Part shown: positions 19,073 through 29,837 of the stretch, piece after piece
Layout: every line of letters starts with the position of its first letter
Position numbering within the stretch: the first letter of the stretch is position 1
Source: Vibrio quintilis
GTDB taxonomy: Bacteria > Pseudomonadota > Gammaproteobacteria > Enterobacterales > Vibrionaceae
Reading direction: 5' to 3'
Length of the DNA stretch: 64,000 bases
NCBI RefSeq assembly: GCF_024529975.1
Contig: NZ_AP024897.1
Location: 3,348,001 to 3,412,000, forward strand
The notes under the pieces: model-generated
The model's database searches: none
Seen by the model: only the letters and a program-made list of their open reading frames with translations
Told to the model about the DNA's origin: nothing
Position numbers and translations under genes: made by a program

Positions 19073-19103
19073 AATAATGGCTGGCGTAAAGCCAGCCATT
19101 ATT
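19073..19103 (-). terminator. Hairpin terminator after nqrF
   Basis: AATAATGGCTGGC and its inverse complement form a 13-bp stem with a five-base loop; the minus strand continues TTAAGTGG. It lies just after the nqrF stop and should limit read-through into apbE. Confidence 0.75.
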
Positions 19104-19118
19104 AAGTCAGATGATTAA

Positions 19119-20342
19119 TTAACCACCGAAGTCATCAAGGAGGATATTCTCTTCCTCAACACCAAGATCTTTCAGCATATTAATCACTGCTGCATTCATC
19201 ATTGGCGGACCACACATGTAATATTCACAATCTTCCGGCGCGTCATGATCTTTCAGATAGTTTTCATAAAGCACATTGTGAATAAACCCGGTATAACCAT
19301 CCCAGTTATCTTCCGGCAACGGGTCAGACAAAGCACAATGCCAGACAAAGTTGTCATTTTCAGCCTGAAGCATATCAAAGTCCTCAACGTAGAACATTTC
19401 ACGTTTCGAACGGGCACCATACCAGTAAGAGATCTTTCTTTGTGACTTCAGACGTTTCAACTGATCAAATATGTGCGAACGCATCGGCGCCATACCAGCA
19501 CCACCGCCAACAAAGACCATTTCGGCATCTGTATCTTTGGCAAAAAACTCACCAAACGGACCAGAAATAGTACACTTATCGCCAGCTTTCAGAGACCAGA
19601 TATAAGATGACATCTGACCCGGAGGCGCATCCGGATTATTTGGTGGCGGTGTCGCAATCCGAACGTTCAGCATGATAATGCCTTCTTCTTCCGGATAGTT
19701 CGCCATTGAATAAGCCCGAATGATATCTTCATCAACTTTTGACTCATAGCGGAATAAATTAAATTTATCCCAGTCAGGCCGGTACTCTTCAGGTACATCG
19801 TAATCTGAATAATTCACATGATGCGCAGGTGCTTCAATCTGAATATATCCACCCGCTCTGAATGGTACGGATTCACCATCAGGAATCTGCAACTTCAGCT
19901 CTTTAATGAAAGTTGCCTTGTTATCATTTGAAATAACAGTACATTCCCATTTTTTGACACCAAAAATTTCTTCAGGCAGCTCAATGTCCATATCGGTTTT
20001 GACTGAGACCTGACAAGCCAGACGCTCACCTTCCCGTGCTTCACCTTTAGAGATATGGCTGAGTTCCGTAGGCAAAATATCACCACCGCCAGATTTCACT
20101 CTGACTTTGCACTGACCACAAGAACCACCACCACCACAGGCAGAAGATACGAAAATACCAGATCCTCCAAGCGCACCAAGTAACTTTCCGCCAGGGGTTG
20201 TTACAATCGCTTTTTCCGGATCACCATTGATTGAAATTGTAATGTCACCTGTTGGCACCAGCTTCGATTTAGCAAACAAAATCACTAAAACTAATGCGAG
20301 TACAATCAGAGTAAACATCACTACGCCAAGAATTATGTCCAT
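19119..20342 (-). CDS. nqrF: Na+-NQR subunit F, NADH-oxidising flavoprotein
   Basis: NqrF takes electrons from NADH through FAD and a [2Fe-2S] centre into the complex. Order of parts: an N-terminal membrane helix (residues ~3-23), a plant-type ferredoxin domain with [17 protein letters not shown] and LACQV cysteines (~35-130), and a ferredoxin-reductase-type FAD/NADH module with [22 protein letters not shown] and [14 protein letters not shown]. The 407 residues match the family. Last gene of the nqr operon. Confidence 0.97.
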   Translation of the reverse strand: MDIILGVVMFTLIVLALVLVILFAKSKLVPTGDITISINGDPEKAIVTTPGGKLLGALGGSGIFVSSACGGGGSCGQCKVRVKSGGGDILPTELSHISKGEAREGERLACQVSVKTDMDIELPEEIFGVKKWECTVISNDNKATFIKELKLQIPDGESVPFRAGGYIQIEAPAHHVNYSDYDVPEEYRPDWDKFNLFRYESKVDEDIIRAYSMANYPEEEGIIMLNVRIATPPPNNPDAPPGQMSSYIWSLKAGDKCTISGPFGEFFAKDTDAEMVFVGGGAGMAPMRSHIFDQLKRLKSQRKISYWYGARSKREMFYVEDFDMLQAENDNFVWHCALSDPLPEDNWDGYTGFIHNVLYENYLKDHDAPEDCEYYMCGPPMMNAAVINMLKDLGVEEENILLDDFGG

Positions 20343-20377
20343 AGACTTTATTCCTTAATTGCTGCGGTTTACCCGAC

Positions 20378-20974
20378 TTACAGTTGAACACCAGAGAAAG
20401 ACATGAAGCCTAACGCCATTAAACCTACCGTGATAAATGTGATACCCAAACCTCTCAATCCAGGTGGCACATCGGCATACTTCATCTTCTCCCGGATACC
20501 TGCAAGCGCGACAATCGCCAGCATCCAGCCAACCCCGGAACCCAATCCGTACACGACCGATTCAGTAAAGTTATAGTCACGCTGAACCATGAAGGATACA
20601 CCACCGAAAATTGCACAGTTCACTGTGATCAACGGCAGGAAAATCCCCAAAGCGTTATACAAAGGCGGGAAGAAACGATCCAAAACCATTTCAAGGATTT
20701 GAACCAAAGCAGCAATAACCCCGATAAAGGTAATAAAGCTGAGGAAAGTCAGGTCAATTCCCTGAATCAAGGCATTCTCTTTTAACACCAGGTTGTAAAC
20801 CAGGTTATTGACTGGAACAGAGATCGTCAGAACCACTGTCACCGCAATACCCAGGCCGAACGCAGTTTTTACTTTCTTCGATACCGCAAGAAAAGTACAC
20901 ATGCCAAGGAAGAAAGAAAGCGCCATATTTTCAAGGAAAATAGACTTAACCAGTAAGCTAATATAATGTTCCAT
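20378..20974 (-). CDS. nqrE: Na+-NQR subunit E
   Basis: An integral membrane subunit of 198 residues with six predicted helices, homologous to NqrD and RnfA/E. NqrD and NqrE hold the iron centre at their interface; the conserved cysteines are visible in [14 protein letters not shown] and [13 protein letters not shown]. It is spaced eight bases from nqrD and 35 from nqrF. Nothing unusual. Confidence 0.97.
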   Translation of the reverse strand: MEHYISLLVKSIFLENMALSFFLGMCTFLAVSKKVKTAFGLGIAVTVVLTISVPVNNLVYNLVLKENALIQGIDLTFLSFITFIGVIAALVQILEMVLDRFFPPLYNALGIFLPLITVNCAIFGGVSFMVQRDYNFTESVVYGLGSGVGWMLAIVALAGIREKMKYADVPPGLRGLGITFITVGLMALGFMSFSGVQL

Positions 20975-20981
20975 GATTCAA

Positions 20982-21617
20982 TTACTCCTCTGGTTCCACT
21001 TGTTCAGGTTTGAACACACGGATCACCCAAATCATGAAACCGATCAGGAAAAACGCTGACGGAGCCAGCAGCATCAGGCCGTTGGGTTGATACCATCCAC
21101 CATTATTTACCAATGGCAGAACTTCCAGACCGAAGATTTTACCTGAACCAAAAAGTTCACGCGCAAAACCGACAGTGATCAGTACAAAACCATATCCGAG
21201 ACCATTTGCGATCCCGTCAATGAATGAAGGAAGTGGCGGCTCTTTCATCGCATAAGCCTCAGCACGTCCCATTACAATACAGTTTGTAATGATCAACCCG
21301 ACGAAAACTGAAAGCTGCTTGGAAATATCGTATAGATAAGCTTTCAGAATCTGGTCCACCAAAATAACCAGTGAAGCAATAATTGCCATCTGAACAATGA
21401 TACGCACACTGTTAGGAATGTGATTACGAATCAGAGAAACAAAGAAATTGGATAACGCAGTAACAAATGTCACCGCTAACGTCATCACAAACGCCGTTTC
21501 AAGCTTCGTTGTCACCGCCAGTGCAGAACAAACACCAAGAACCTGTAAGGCAATCGGGTTATTGTCCAATACGGGTGCAACTAAGCTGTTTTTCAGATTT
21601 TTGATACTACTAGACAT
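20982..21617 (-). CDS. nqrD: Na+-NQR subunit D
   Basis: A six-helix membrane subunit of 211 residues. The duplicated half-site cysteines appear in [16 protein letters not shown] and [17 protein letters not shown], matching those of NqrE and explaining the shared iron centre. The ATG overlaps the nqrC stop by one base, so translation is coupled. The C-terminal tail is acidic, as in other vibrios. Confidence 0.97.
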   Translation of the reverse strand: MSSSIKNLKNSLVAPVLDNNPIALQVLGVCSALAVTTKLETAFVMTLAVTFVTALSNFFVSLIRNHIPNSVRIIVQMAIIASLVILVDQILKAYLYDISKQLSVFVGLIITNCIVMGRAEAYAMKEPPLPSFIDGIANGLGYGFVLITVGFARELFGSGKIFGLEVLPLVNNGGWYQPNGLMLLAPSAFFLIGFMIWVIRVFKPEQVEPEE

Positions 21618-22402
21618 TAGTTCAGTCCCCCATCACGGACCTTCGCCAAAAATGGCCCAAAGCCCATATCACCTAACCAGAAATCAAACTGGTGTTGAAC
21701 ACCATTACTGGTTAGTGTTGCGCCCGACAGACCATCAACGCCATGCTCTGAACCTGCTGGAGCACCGCCTTTTACAATCTTGATGGCTGGATGATGATTT
21801 TCATCGAAAAGCTTTTTACCAACAAAGTGAGCCCGCCAGTTGGGGTTTTCAACTTCACCACCCAGTCCCGGAGTTTCTCCCTGTTCATAGTAGATAATCC
21901 CATCGACCGTATTGCCATCTGTTTCAACTGCAACAAATGCATACATCATCGACCAAAGACCATTACCATGAATAGGTAGTATAAGCCGGGTCACTTTTCC
22001 ATCCTGCTTCACCAGATAAACAAGGCCATAATCAGCACGAGAACCAATTTTAGCCACATCCTGCTCTGGTGTGAGTTTGACGGACTGCTTTTTATCTTTT
22101 GCAGCGACTCTCTGATCATAATCAGCAGCACTGACGCCATTTGCTGTTTTATCAGTTAGTTCACCGGTTTTAAAAATAACCAGCTTTGGTTCAATGTAAG
22201 TGTTATAGAGTTCAGAAACACTTCCGGAAGTCGTATCTACACCAGAAACCTCCAGAATTTTTTCTTGTTTATCTAATGCTGCGTTGGCCTGCTGCTTACT
22301 GCGCAGTCCAACCGCTGCTGCCGAAACGATAATTGAGCAAACTAGACTCAATGCGATAACAACAAACAGCGTTTTTTTAATGCTATCGTTATTGTTTGCC
22401 AT
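21617..22402 (-). CDS. nqrC: Na+-NQR subunit C, covalent-FMN subunit
   Basis: NqrC has one N-terminal membrane helix (residues ~11-31) and a large periplasmic domain carrying FMN. The ApbE-modified site is in [14 protein letters not shown] near residue 225. Family segment [12 protein letters not shown] is present. It overlaps the 3' end of nqrB by 14 bases. The 261-residue length is normal. Confidence 0.97.
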   Translation of the reverse strand: MANNNDSIKKTLFVVIALSLVCSIIVSAAAVGLRSKQQANAALDKQEKILEVSGVDTTSGSVSELYNTYIEPKLVIFKTGELTDKTANGVSAADYDQRVAAKDKKQSVKLTPEQDVAKIGSRADYGLVYLVKQDGKVTRLILPIHGNGLWSMMYAFVAVETDGNTVDGIIYYEQGETPGLGGEVENPNWRAHFVGKKLFDENHHPAIKIVKGGAPAGSEHGVDGLSGATLTSNGVQHQFDFWLGDMGFGPFLAKVRDGGLN

Positions 22403-23636
22403 AACGCGCTAATCTCCGTTTGATGTTCTTTTCAACAACAATGTGGTCAAACAATGGTGCAAATAAGTTCGAGAATAAAATCGCCAGCATCATCCCTTCC
22501 GGATATGCCGGATTCACAACCCGAATGAGCACACACATTACACCAATTAATATACCGTAGGCCCACTTACCCTTATTGGTAAAGGATGCCGATACAGGGT
22601 CGGTTGCCATAAAGAACATACCAAAAGCGAAGCCACCTAAAACAAGGTGCCAGTGCCATGGCATACTAAACATAGGATTGGTGTCAGAACCAATGACATT
22701 AAACAGTGTCGACAATGCAATCATACCGATCATCACACCGGCAATAATCCGCCATGATGCAATGCCCATGTAAACAATGAATGCCGCACCAATAGCCAAA
22801 GCTAATGTAGACACTTCACCGATAGAGCCGGGAATATTACCGATAAATGCGTCAGCCCAGCTAATCGCTTCACCGGTTACATTATGAATTAATGCATGAC
22901 TTCCGCCCTGAGCCCACTGACTCAGTGCAGTTGCACCAGAAAAACCGTCAGCAGCAGTCCAGACGACATCCCCTGAGATCTGTGCAGGATACGCAAAAAA
23001 CAGGAATGCACGGCCGGCAAGAGCCGGGTTCAGGAAGTTTCTGCCGGTACCACCAAAGATTTCTTTCGCAACAACAACCCCGAAAGTAATCCCGAGAGCG
23101 GCCTGCCAAAGCGGTAATGTTGGCGGAACAATTAACGCAAACAAAATGGATGTAACAAAAAAGCCTTCATTGACTTCATGTTTGCGTACCATACAGAACA
23201 AGACTTCCCAGAAGCCACCAACCAGAAACACAACCAGATAAATGGGCAAAAAGTACGTTGCTCCCAAGAGCATCTTACTTCCCCACCCCGCATCCTGGTC
23301 CATGGTTCCGCCAAGTGCATCAACGAGCCAGTAATGCCAGTTCGCATGAATCGCATTCGTCAGGTCTGCACCCTGATATAAATGATTCAGAGCAACGATT
23401 GCCTGCCCGCCCGCATTGTACATTCCCCAAAACATTGCCGGGAAAACAGCCAGCCAGACCATAATCATGATCCGCTTTAAATCAACACTGTCACGAACAT
23501 GAGAGCTTCTTTTAGTCACGGTTCCCGGCGTATAAAAAACAGTTGCTGCCGCTTCATATAACGGGAACCATTTTTCGTACTTACCACCCGCTTCAAAATG
23601 AGGCTCGATGTCTTCTAGAAATTTTTTAAGACCCAT
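22389..23636 (-). CDS. nqrB: Na+-NQR subunit B, sodium-translocating membrane subunit
   Basis: NqrB is the main membrane subunit, carrying riboflavin and a covalent FMN and forming the sodium path. The FMN site is the SGAT in [12 protein letters not shown] near residue 235, the substrate of the ApbE encoded downstream. About ten hydrophobic helices follow the cytosolic N-terminus ([14 protein letters not shown]). [20 protein letters not shown] is a conserved loop. It begins five bases after nqrA. Confidence 0.97.
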   Translation of the reverse strand: MGLKKFLEDIEPHFEAGGKYEKWFPLYEAAATVFYTPGTVTKRSSHVRDSVDLKRIMIMVWLAVFPAMFWGMYNAGGQAIVALNHLYQGADLTNAIHANWHYWLVDALGGTMDQDAGWGSKMLLGATYFLPIYLVVFLVGGFWEVLFCMVRKHEVNEGFFVTSILFALIVPPTLPLWQAALGITFGVVVAKEIFGGTGRNFLNPALAGRAFLFFAYPAQISGDVVWTAADGFSGATALSQWAQGGSHALIHNVTGEAISWADAFIGNIPGSIGEVSTLALAIGAAFIVYMGIASWRIIAGVMIGMIALSTLFNVIGSDTNPMFSMPWHWHLVLGGFAFGMFFMATDPVSASFTNKGKWAYGILIGVMCVLIRVVNPAYPEGMMLAILFSNLFAPLFDHIVVEKNIKRRLARYGKQ

Positions 23637-23641
23637 GAGAA

Positions 23642-24982
23642 TTACCCTTCCTTCTCAATCGTATCGAGGCATTCACGAAGGAGTTGACCATATTCGTATT
23701 TGCCCGGACATACAAAGGTACACAATGCAAGATCTTCTTCATCAAGCTCTAAAACGCCTAAACGCTGAGCACTTTCCAGATCGCCTGCACAGATATCACG
23801 AAGCAGTAATGTTGGCTCAATATCAAGCGGCATTACTTTTTCATAATTTCCAATGGGAACCATTGACCTGTCACTACCATTGGTAGAAGTGGTCATATTG
23901 AAAAGCTGTCCCTTGAAAAGGTGTCCAAGAAAAGAGCGGGTCACAGAGAATTTTCGCTTCCCGGGCATTGCCCAGCCTAAAAATTCTTTATCACGACCTT
24001 CGCGAAGCACAGAAACCTGCAGGTGATAACGGCCAAGATAAGCATGAGGACCAGATGCTTTTGTTCCGGTTAAAACCGAACCGGAAATAACACGCACTTC
24101 ACCTGGCATTAACTCGTTATTTGTTAACTCATCCAGACTGGCACCCATAACAGTTCTGACCAAACGAGGTTGGTTAACAACCGGACCAGCAAGAGAGACC
24201 ACACGATCAGTGTACAGCTCTCCGGTCAGGAACAGATGGCCGATCGCAATAACGTCCTGATAGTTGACAGACCAGGCAACACGCGCTGCATCAACCGGAT
24301 AAAGGTAATGCATATGAGTGCCGGGCAACCCTGCCGGGTGCGGGCCTTCAAATACATGTTCTTCAACATTGGACTGAGAAGAGCGGGGTAAGCTCTTTCC
24401 ATGTTTACAAACGTAAACTTTACTTTCGGTCAGTATGGATAAAATATCCAAACCGGCAGTAAAAGCATCAGCTTGTTCGTTGATAACTAATTGGGGGTCT
24501 GCAGCCAGGGGATTCGTATCTATAGCTGTTACGAAAATTGCCTTGGTTGAAGAATCAATAGCGGGAACCTTGCTAAATGGCCGGGTACGAAACGCAGTCC
24601 ATAATCCGGAATCGACCAGCTGTGTTGTTATCTGGTCTCGATTCAGATTACCCAGTTGAGAGGCTTCAAATTTATCAAATGTCACCTGTTCATCGCCCGC
24701 AACTTCAATCACAACGGATTGAAGCACACGCTTTGCACCACGGTTTACTTCGATAACTTTACCACTCACCGGCGAAGTAAATTTCACTCCCTGGTTCTTC
24801 TTATCTTCAAAAAGGACCTGAGCTTTCTTTACTTCATCACCCACGCGAACATGCATTGTTGGACGCATGCCGACGTACTCTTCGCCAAGCAAGGCGACTT
24901 TGCTGATGGCTTTGCCATCATTTATCACCTGGGAAGGAGCTCCGGCAATAGGAAGGTCCAACCCTTTTTTTATTGTAATCAT
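23642..24982 (-). CDS. nqrA: Na+-NQR subunit A
   Basis: NqrA is the cytosolic subunit linked to ubiquinone binding. The protein starts [18 protein letters not shown], the invariant N-terminus, at the ATG of 24982; an in-frame GTG four codons earlier is unlikely. The segment [14 protein letters not shown] near the end resembles the RnfC iron-sulfur region but lacks its full cysteine set, as usual for NqrA. The 446 residues are typical. It is the first gene of the operon and has a long upstream region. Confidence 0.97.
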   Translation of the reverse strand: MITIKKGLDLPIAGAPSQVINDGKAISKVALLGEEYVGMRPTMHVRVGDEVKKAQVLFEDKKNQGVKFTSPVSGKVIEVNRGAKRVLQSVVIEVAGDEQVTFDKFEASQLGNLNRDQITTQLVDSGLWTAFRTRPFSKVPAIDSSTKAIFVTAIDTNPLAADPQLVINEQADAFTAGLDILSILTESKVYVCKHGKSLPRSSQSNVEEHVFEGPHPAGLPGTHMHYLYPVDAARVAWSVNYQDVIAIGHLFLTGELYTDRVVSLAGPVVNQPRLVRTVMGASLDELTNNELMPGEVRVISGSVLTGTKASGPHAYLGRYHLQVSVLREGRDKEFLGWAMPGKRKFSVTRSFLGHLFKGQLFNMTTSTNGSDRSMVPIGNYEKVMPLDIEPTLLLRDICAGDLESAQRLGVLELDEEDLALCTFVCPGKYEYGQLLRECLDTIEKEG

Positions 24983-25418
24983 ACGCACTTGCACTATTTT
25001 ATCGGGAAAAAGATTCTTTTGACTGTATTATTCATCAGCTTAACTCAGACTTTAATATTATCAATCTAAGTTCAATCAATCTGACACGACATTCGTTAAA
25101 CACCCTCCGTTATATTGACCGGAGTTGTTATTGTCATTTTGCAATATAACCACTTTTAACTTAGGGTTATGAATCACAGACGAAAAAGTGTACCACCGTT
25201 TAACCTCATAACACTATGCATAAAATGAACGGTTATGCTCTGATAAACAGGCATCGAACCAGAACAGATTTACCTCAGATATGAAATAAAACACACATCA
25301 TGATACTATCTGATTTTTTATACACTTGTTTGTCTGCTCAATCTTATTTTTCAAAAAGATCCACTTGACTAAAAACTAATTTTTTAGACAGCGAATTTAT
25401 ATGATGGGATACTGCCAG
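24983..25418. other. Intergenic region upstream of nqrA
   Basis: About 436 AT-rich bases between the bolA stop and nqrA start, both on the minus strand. A 9-base inverted repeat, GTTATATTG (25109-25117) and CAATATAAC (25142-25150), lies about 130 bases before nqrA. A GATAAT near 25057-25062 could be a -10. No protein gene, RNA gene or clear bolA terminator was found. Confidence 0.45.
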
Positions 25419-25730
25419 TTAATCTTTCAGGCTACCACCGAAACACATCGGACTATCTGGAGCCAATTGGTTCTTGCTCCATTGCTCTGGCGTATATGTA
25501 TGAATTGATAACGCATGCACACATTCCGCAAGTTCTTCAGCTAATACCTGATTCACAGCACGATGCTGTTCAATCAGACGTTTACCTTCAAAAAACTTAC
25601 TGGCTATGACCACTTTAAAGTGGCTCTCTGAGCCCTTTGGAACATTATGCATATAACTTTCGTTGAGCACTTGTAAATAGTCTGGACGAAACGCTTCTGT
25701 TAACTTGGCTTCGATCACATCTTGAATCAT
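25419..25730 (-). CDS. bolA: BolA family transcriptional regulator/iron-sulfur trafficking protein
   Basis: BolA proteins bind monothiol glutaredoxins with [2Fe-2S] clusters and influence morphology and stress responses. The 103-residue protein has the class II KH-like fold signature: [33 protein letters not shown], then [29 protein letters not shown]. It is divergent from rlmG. The adjacency of bolA with yajG-ampG further along matches enterobacterial order. Confidence 0.95.
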   Translation of the reverse strand: MIQDVIEAKLTEAFRPDYLQVLNESYMHNVPKGSESHFKVVIASKFFEGKRLIEQHRAVNQVLAEELAECVHALSIHTYTPEQWSKNQLAPDSPMCFGGSLKD

Positions 25731-25914
25731 TTAACTTCCTCTTCAGGCATCCCGGGGAATGAATCTGTTTAATTATAATACTTATACCCGGTGACACACC
25801 TACAGCGACATATATTACTATTCATCAGTCAATCAAGAAAGGTTTAGGTTCCTAGTTTATGCTGCATTTGAGACAATAATCGGATATTTAATTGACAGAC
25901 CTATATGCAATCAG

Positions 25915-27054
25915 ATGAAAAATGAACTACAACTTTATGATCGAACGTTAAAACTATCTCGCTACCCATATCGTTCAAATGATAAGTTGCAAGCGTGGGA
26001 TGCGGGCGATGAATATATAATTCATCACACAGAAGAAGAAATGTCACTTGCTTCCGGTCAACGTATACTCATTCTGAACGACCATTTTGGTGCACTGTCG
26101 TGCTGGTTTTCACAGCGACATCAAGTCACTACAATGAGTGACTCCTTTCTTTCACACCAGGGAATCCAGCATAACCTGCAAGAAAATCAATGCCCTTCAA
26201 TCAATTTACTGACAACGATGGATGACATACCCAGTAATGTTGATCTGGTGTTTCTTAAACTTCCCAAGATCAACCGGCATCTAATCTGGCAATTAAGCCA
26301 ACTGCGCAAATACCTGCATCCCGCATGTCAAATCATTGCGGTCAATAAAGTGAAAGAAATTCATACGTCCACTTTAAAATTATTTGAGAAATACCTGGGC
26401 AGAACAACAACATCTCTGGCATGGAAAAAGCACCGTCTGATTTTTTCCATGCCAGATGCACCTCTGATACATTCAGCCTGTGAACCTGAATTAACCTGGG
26501 CAGTGGAAGGAGAATCTATCCGGTTAATCAACCTTCCCAATGTGTATTCTGGTGAAAAACTGGATCAGGGCGCTCGCTTTTTTCTGACACATATACCGGA
26601 AAACCCATTGTTTAAGCACATCGTAGATCTCGGGTGTGGTAATGGCGTGCTTGCAATTAAGGCAAAACAACTGAATCCGGCAGCATCAGTGACCTGTATT
26701 GATGAAAGCTTTATGGCTGTCGAATCAGCAAGACAAAATTTACACCACCACTTTTCAGATTGCAGTCATATCCGCTGTGTAGCCAACAATTGCCTCGATG
26801 ATATCGAAGAAAAATCTGCCGATCTGATTCTCTGTAACCCACCATTCCACCAGCAAACTGCAATTACTGATCATATTGCCTGGCAGATGTTCTGTGATGC
26901 AAAGCATGTTCTGAACAATGGAGGGCAATTATTAGTGATCGGCAACCGTCACCTCGGCTACGATGGAAAATTGACAAGAATATTTGGAAAAACCAGCGTA
27001 AAAACTGTCGCTGCTAATAAAAAATTTGTTATCTTACAGGCAACTAAAGGTTAA
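25915..27054 (+). CDS. rlmG: 23S rRNA (guanine-1835-N2)-methyltransferase
   Basis: RlmG methylates G1835 of 23S rRNA with SAM. It has two Rossmann-like halves: a degenerate N-terminal domain (residues ~1-190, ILILNDHFGALSCWF) and a catalytic C-terminal domain with HIVDLGCGNGVLAIKA (SAM) and LILCNPPFHQQTAI (the NPPF catalytic motif). The closing ANKKFVILQATKG is also diagnostic and separates it from RsmC. The 379 residues match E. coli RlmG. Alone on its strand after the bolA divergence. Confidence 0.94.
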   Translation: MKNELQLYDRTLKLSRYPYRSNDKLQAWDAGDEYIIHHTEEEMSLASGQRILILNDHFGALSCWFSQRHQVTTMSDSFLSHQGIQHNLQENQCPSINLLTTMDDIPSNVDLVFLKLPKINRHLIWQLSQLRKYLHPACQIIAVNKVKEIHTSTLKLFEKYLGRTTTSLAWKKHRLIFSMPDAPLIHSACEPELTWAVEGESIRLINLPNVYSGEKLDQGARFFLTHIPENPLFKHIVDLGCGNGVLAIKAKQLNPAASVTCIDESFMAVESARQNLHHHFSDCSHIRCVANNCLDDIEEKSADLILCNPPFHQQTAITDHIAWQMFCDAKHVLNNGGQLLVIGNRHLGYDGKLTRIFGKTSVKTVAANKKFVILQATKG

Positions 27055-27102
27055 CTTCATCTGAGTAACGTGCAACTTTTGCAATCAGAAGCAATGAAAG
27101 AA

Positions 27103-27155
27103 GGCTACAATCATGTAGCCGGGTCATTCATATTCAGCGCTTTAGGCGCTGTTTC
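27103..27155 (+). terminator. Two tandem hairpins after rlmG
   Basis: GGCTACA/TGTAGCC (27103-27120) and CAGCGC/GCGCTG (27135-27151, followed by TTTC) lie about 50 and 80 bases after the rlmG stop. U-runs are poor, so termination is possible but weak. Confidence 0.4.
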
Positions 27156-27217
27156 GTACCGATTTGCACAATAAAAGCACATCAACTTATGTGATACATC
27201 TTGAAAAGGAATCGATC

Positions 27218-27787
27218 ATGAAAAAACTGGTTATTGCAGCATCTATTGCATTGCTTTCAGCCTGTTCAGCACCACAACAACAGCAAATTGACTTTTCCCC
27301 TCAGCCAACTCTGAGTCACAGTCGTATTGTTGATGGAAAGTCCTTCACCATGATGAGTAAAGACGTTAGAACGGCTCAATATGTTGCGCTCGTTGACAGC
27401 GGGCACGCCAACATCGATCCGGTACATTCTCACCAAAATGTACGCATTACGATTGAAAATGCGCTATCAAAACAGTTTGCATCTCAAGGCTTTAATATGA
27501 GTGTAAACAGTGAGAATACGGTCACAGCAGAAGTTCAGGAAGCGCTTGTTTCCGTGAAACATTCCATCATGGAAAGTGAAATGAATGCCAGCATCATCCT
27601 TGAGCTGACCGCAGAAACACCAACCGGGAAAATCGTCAAAACTTATCGTGGTACAGCGAAGAAAACTTCTCCGTTCAGTGCATCAAATGATGACATTGAA
27701 ATGGTCTTTAATGACGTCGTGAATCTGGTCCTGAAAAAAATCGCTGATGACGATGAATTGAAAACCTACATGAAGGAGCACTTTTAA
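27218..27787 (+). CDS. yajG: YajG family lipoprotein
   Basis: An outer-membrane-type lipoprotein of unknown function. The ATG at 27218 follows AAGGA and opens MKKLVIAASIALLSAC, a lipoprotein signal with the acylated Cys at residue 16; the frame's upstream extension to 27164 lacks this sense. The mature part has a DUF-type alpha/beta look with no catalytic motif that I can see. It directly abuts a cyclophilin and ampG; the yajG-ampG link is conserved in enterobacteria and suggests a cell-wall context. Confidence 0.9.
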   Translation: MKKLVIAASIALLSACSAPQQQQIDFSPQPTLSHSRIVDGKSFTMMSKDVRTAQYVALVDSGHANIDPVHSHQNVRITIENALSKQFASQGFNMSVNSENTVTAEVQEALVSVKHSIMESEMNASIILELTAETPTGKIVKTYRGTAKKTSPFSASNDDIEMVFNDVVNLVLKKIADDDELKTYMKEHF

Positions 27788-28366
27788 ATGTTGAGACATT
27801 TGTTTTTGCTCCTGTGTCTGGCAAGCTTTAGTGCAGTCTCTGCTCCCAGTGTTGTGTTTGAAACAACACTGGGTAATTTTACGGTTGAGCTCGATGCTGA
27901 AAAAGCGCCGGTGACGGTTAAAAATTTCCTGCGCTATGTTGAAGACGGAAGCTACGCCGGTAGTATCTTTCACCGGGTGATTCCGGGGTTCATGGTTCAG
28001 GGAGGTGGCTTCAACAGCAAAATGAAACGACTGAAGTCTTACCCGCCCATCAGGAACGAAGCCAGTAATGGCCTGAAAAATTTAACAGCGACGATTGCTA
28101 TGGCAAGAACTCAGAACCCTGACTCTGCCACAAGGCAATTTTATATTAACCTTGTCGACAATCACTTCCTTGATTATGGTGAACGCCCTCCCGGCTATGC
28201 TGTTTTCGGACGGGTCACTTCAGGCTTTTCAACCATTCAGGCCATAGGAAAACAGAAAACAAAATCTGCTGGTCACATGCAGAATGTGCCAGTGAAGCCA
28301 ATCTTAATCACCCGGGTTCAGGTAAAGGATAATAATCCGCCGGAACAGCAGAAAACAGCAAAATAA
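27788..28366 (+). CDS. Periplasmic cyclophilin-type peptidyl-prolyl cis-trans isomerase
   Basis: Accelerates proline isomerisation during folding. Residues 1-19 (MLRHLFLLLCLASFSAVSA) are a Sec signal with an AxA-like cleavage site, so it acts in the periplasm, as PpiA does. The cyclophilin core shows FHRVIPGFMVQGGGF, ATIAMARTQNPDSATRQFYINLVDN and YAVFGRVTSGF with the catalytic Arg of FHRV. A 20-residue polar tail ends the 192-residue protein. Its ATG directly follows the yajG stop codon, implying translational coupling. Confidence 0.93.
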   Translation: MLRHLFLLLCLASFSAVSAPSVVFETTLGNFTVELDAEKAPVTVKNFLRYVEDGSYAGSIFHRVIPGFMVQGGGFNSKMKRLKSYPPIRNEASNGLKNLTATIAMARTQNPDSATRQFYINLVDNHFLDYGERPPGYAVFGRVTSGFSTIQAIGKQKTKSAGHMQNVPVKPILITRVQVKDNNPPEQQKTAK

Positions 28367-28378
28367 GGCTGATTGAAG

Positions 28379-29743
28379 ATGTCTTCAAATACCACCTCAT
28401 GGAAAGCCACATTTCAAAGCTACATGGACAAACGACTCGCCTGGGTAATGATGCTCGGGTGTTCAAGTGGCTTTCCGTGGGTGTTAATTGGATCGAATAT
28501 GTCAGGCTGGCTCAAAGATGAAGGCCTGACCCGTTCCGCGATTGGTTATTTTGGCAGCATCTTTACTGTCTATACGATTAATTTCCTGTGGGCACCTCTT
28601 GTTGACCGGGTAAGACTTCCTGTTTTAGGCCACTGGCTCGGGCAAAGAAGAAGCTGGATCTTATTTTGCCAGCTCATTATTTTGGGCGGGACGCTGACTA
28701 TTGCTACCCTTAATCCGGCCAGCCACCTGATGTTTACTTCTCTGATCGCACTGATGATCGCAACAGCCTCAGCAACTCAGGATATTGCCATTGATGCATT
28801 CAGGATTGATTCATTCAAAAAATCAGAAGAATCAAAATTGCCACAGGCATCAGCGATGGCAGTAATTGGTTGGTGGACCGGCTATTCGTTACCCGGCTTC
28901 TTAGCATTTACTTATGCAAATGAATATGGCTGGGGACATATTTACTACGGCATGGCTGTAATTATTCTGTTGTTAATCACCTTCACACTTTTGGTCAGAG
29001 AACCCCAGACTCACCGAGACTTACTGCAACAGAAAGCAGAACAGCGCCATGAGCATTATACTCACTCTCCGGTGTTAACCTGGCTGACAGTGACTGTATT
29101 TGAACCATTTATCGACTTTTTCCGCAGAAATGGTGCTTCAGTTGCACTGACTTTATTGCTGTTTGTTTTTCTGTTTAAAGTTGGCGAAGCCTTTCTCGGA
29201 CGGATGTCGATACCCTTCTATAAAGAAATCGGCTTCTCTAATGAACAGATTGGTTACTATTCCAAGCTGATTGGCTGGGGAGCAACCATGCTGTTCACTT
29301 TTCTGGGCAGTGTGGTCAATGTCCGGTTCGGTATTGTCAAAGGTCTGATGATTGGCGGAACAGCAATGGCCGCAAGTAACCTGATGTTTTCCTGGATAGC
29401 TGAAACCGGCCCGGATGAACATCTGTTTTTAGCCACAGTGATTGTGGACAACTTTACAACAGCTTTCTCAACCGTGGCTTTTGTTTCTTTCCTGACCTTA
29501 ATGACAGGGCAGGCATTTTCTGCAACTCAGTATGCTTTACTGGCTTCACTGGGAAATGCAGGACGAACCGTTCTGGCATCTTTCAGCGGTGCGCTGGCCG
29601 ATTATCTCGATAACTGGACCCTGTTCTTTATCCTGACAGCAGTGATGGTCATTCCCAGCCTGGTGATGCTTTATTCACTGCGTCACTATTTCTCGCGTTT
29701 ATTGATCAAAGCAAAACAGGAGCGTCAGGAGAGCGCAGCCTGA
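28379..29743 (+). CDS. ampG: Muropeptide permease AmpG
   Basis: AmpG imports anhydro-muropeptides for cell-wall recycling and, where present, feeds AmpC beta-lactamase signalling. About 12-14 membrane helices; the N-terminal MLGCSSGFPWVLIGSNMSGWLKDEG and ATQDIAIDAFRID are family hallmarks. I take the ATG at 28379; a TTG two codons earlier is in frame. The gene is 12 bases from the cyclophilin. Its partner context in this window includes mltA, which releases anhydro-muropeptides. Confidence 0.94.
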   Translation: MSSNTTSWKATFQSYMDKRLAWVMMLGCSSGFPWVLIGSNMSGWLKDEGLTRSAIGYFGSIFTVYTINFLWAPLVDRVRLPVLGHWLGQRRSWILFCQLIILGGTLTIATLNPASHLMFTSLIALMIATASATQDIAIDAFRIDSFKKSEESKLPQASAMAVIGWWTGYSLPGFLAFTYANEYGWGHIYYGMAVIILLLITFTLLVREPQTHRDLLQQKAEQRHEHYTHSPVLTWLTVTVFEPFIDFFRRNGASVALTLLLFVFLFKVGEAFLGRMSIPFYKEIGFSNEQIGYYSKLIGWGATMLFTFLGSVVNVRFGIVKGLMIGGTAMAASNLMFSWIAETGPDEHLFLATVIVDNFTTAFSTVAFVSFLTLMTGQAFSATQYALLASLGNAGRTVLASFSGALADYLDNWTLFFILTAVMVIPSLVMLYSLRHYFSRLLIKAKQERQESAA

Positions 29744-29837
29744 ATAAGATCCACCCGATTTAACAATTTCATCTTCCAATCATCGTTATTTTCTGATGAT
29801 ATATTATGAATCACTCATATATCACTCATCATCTGCC

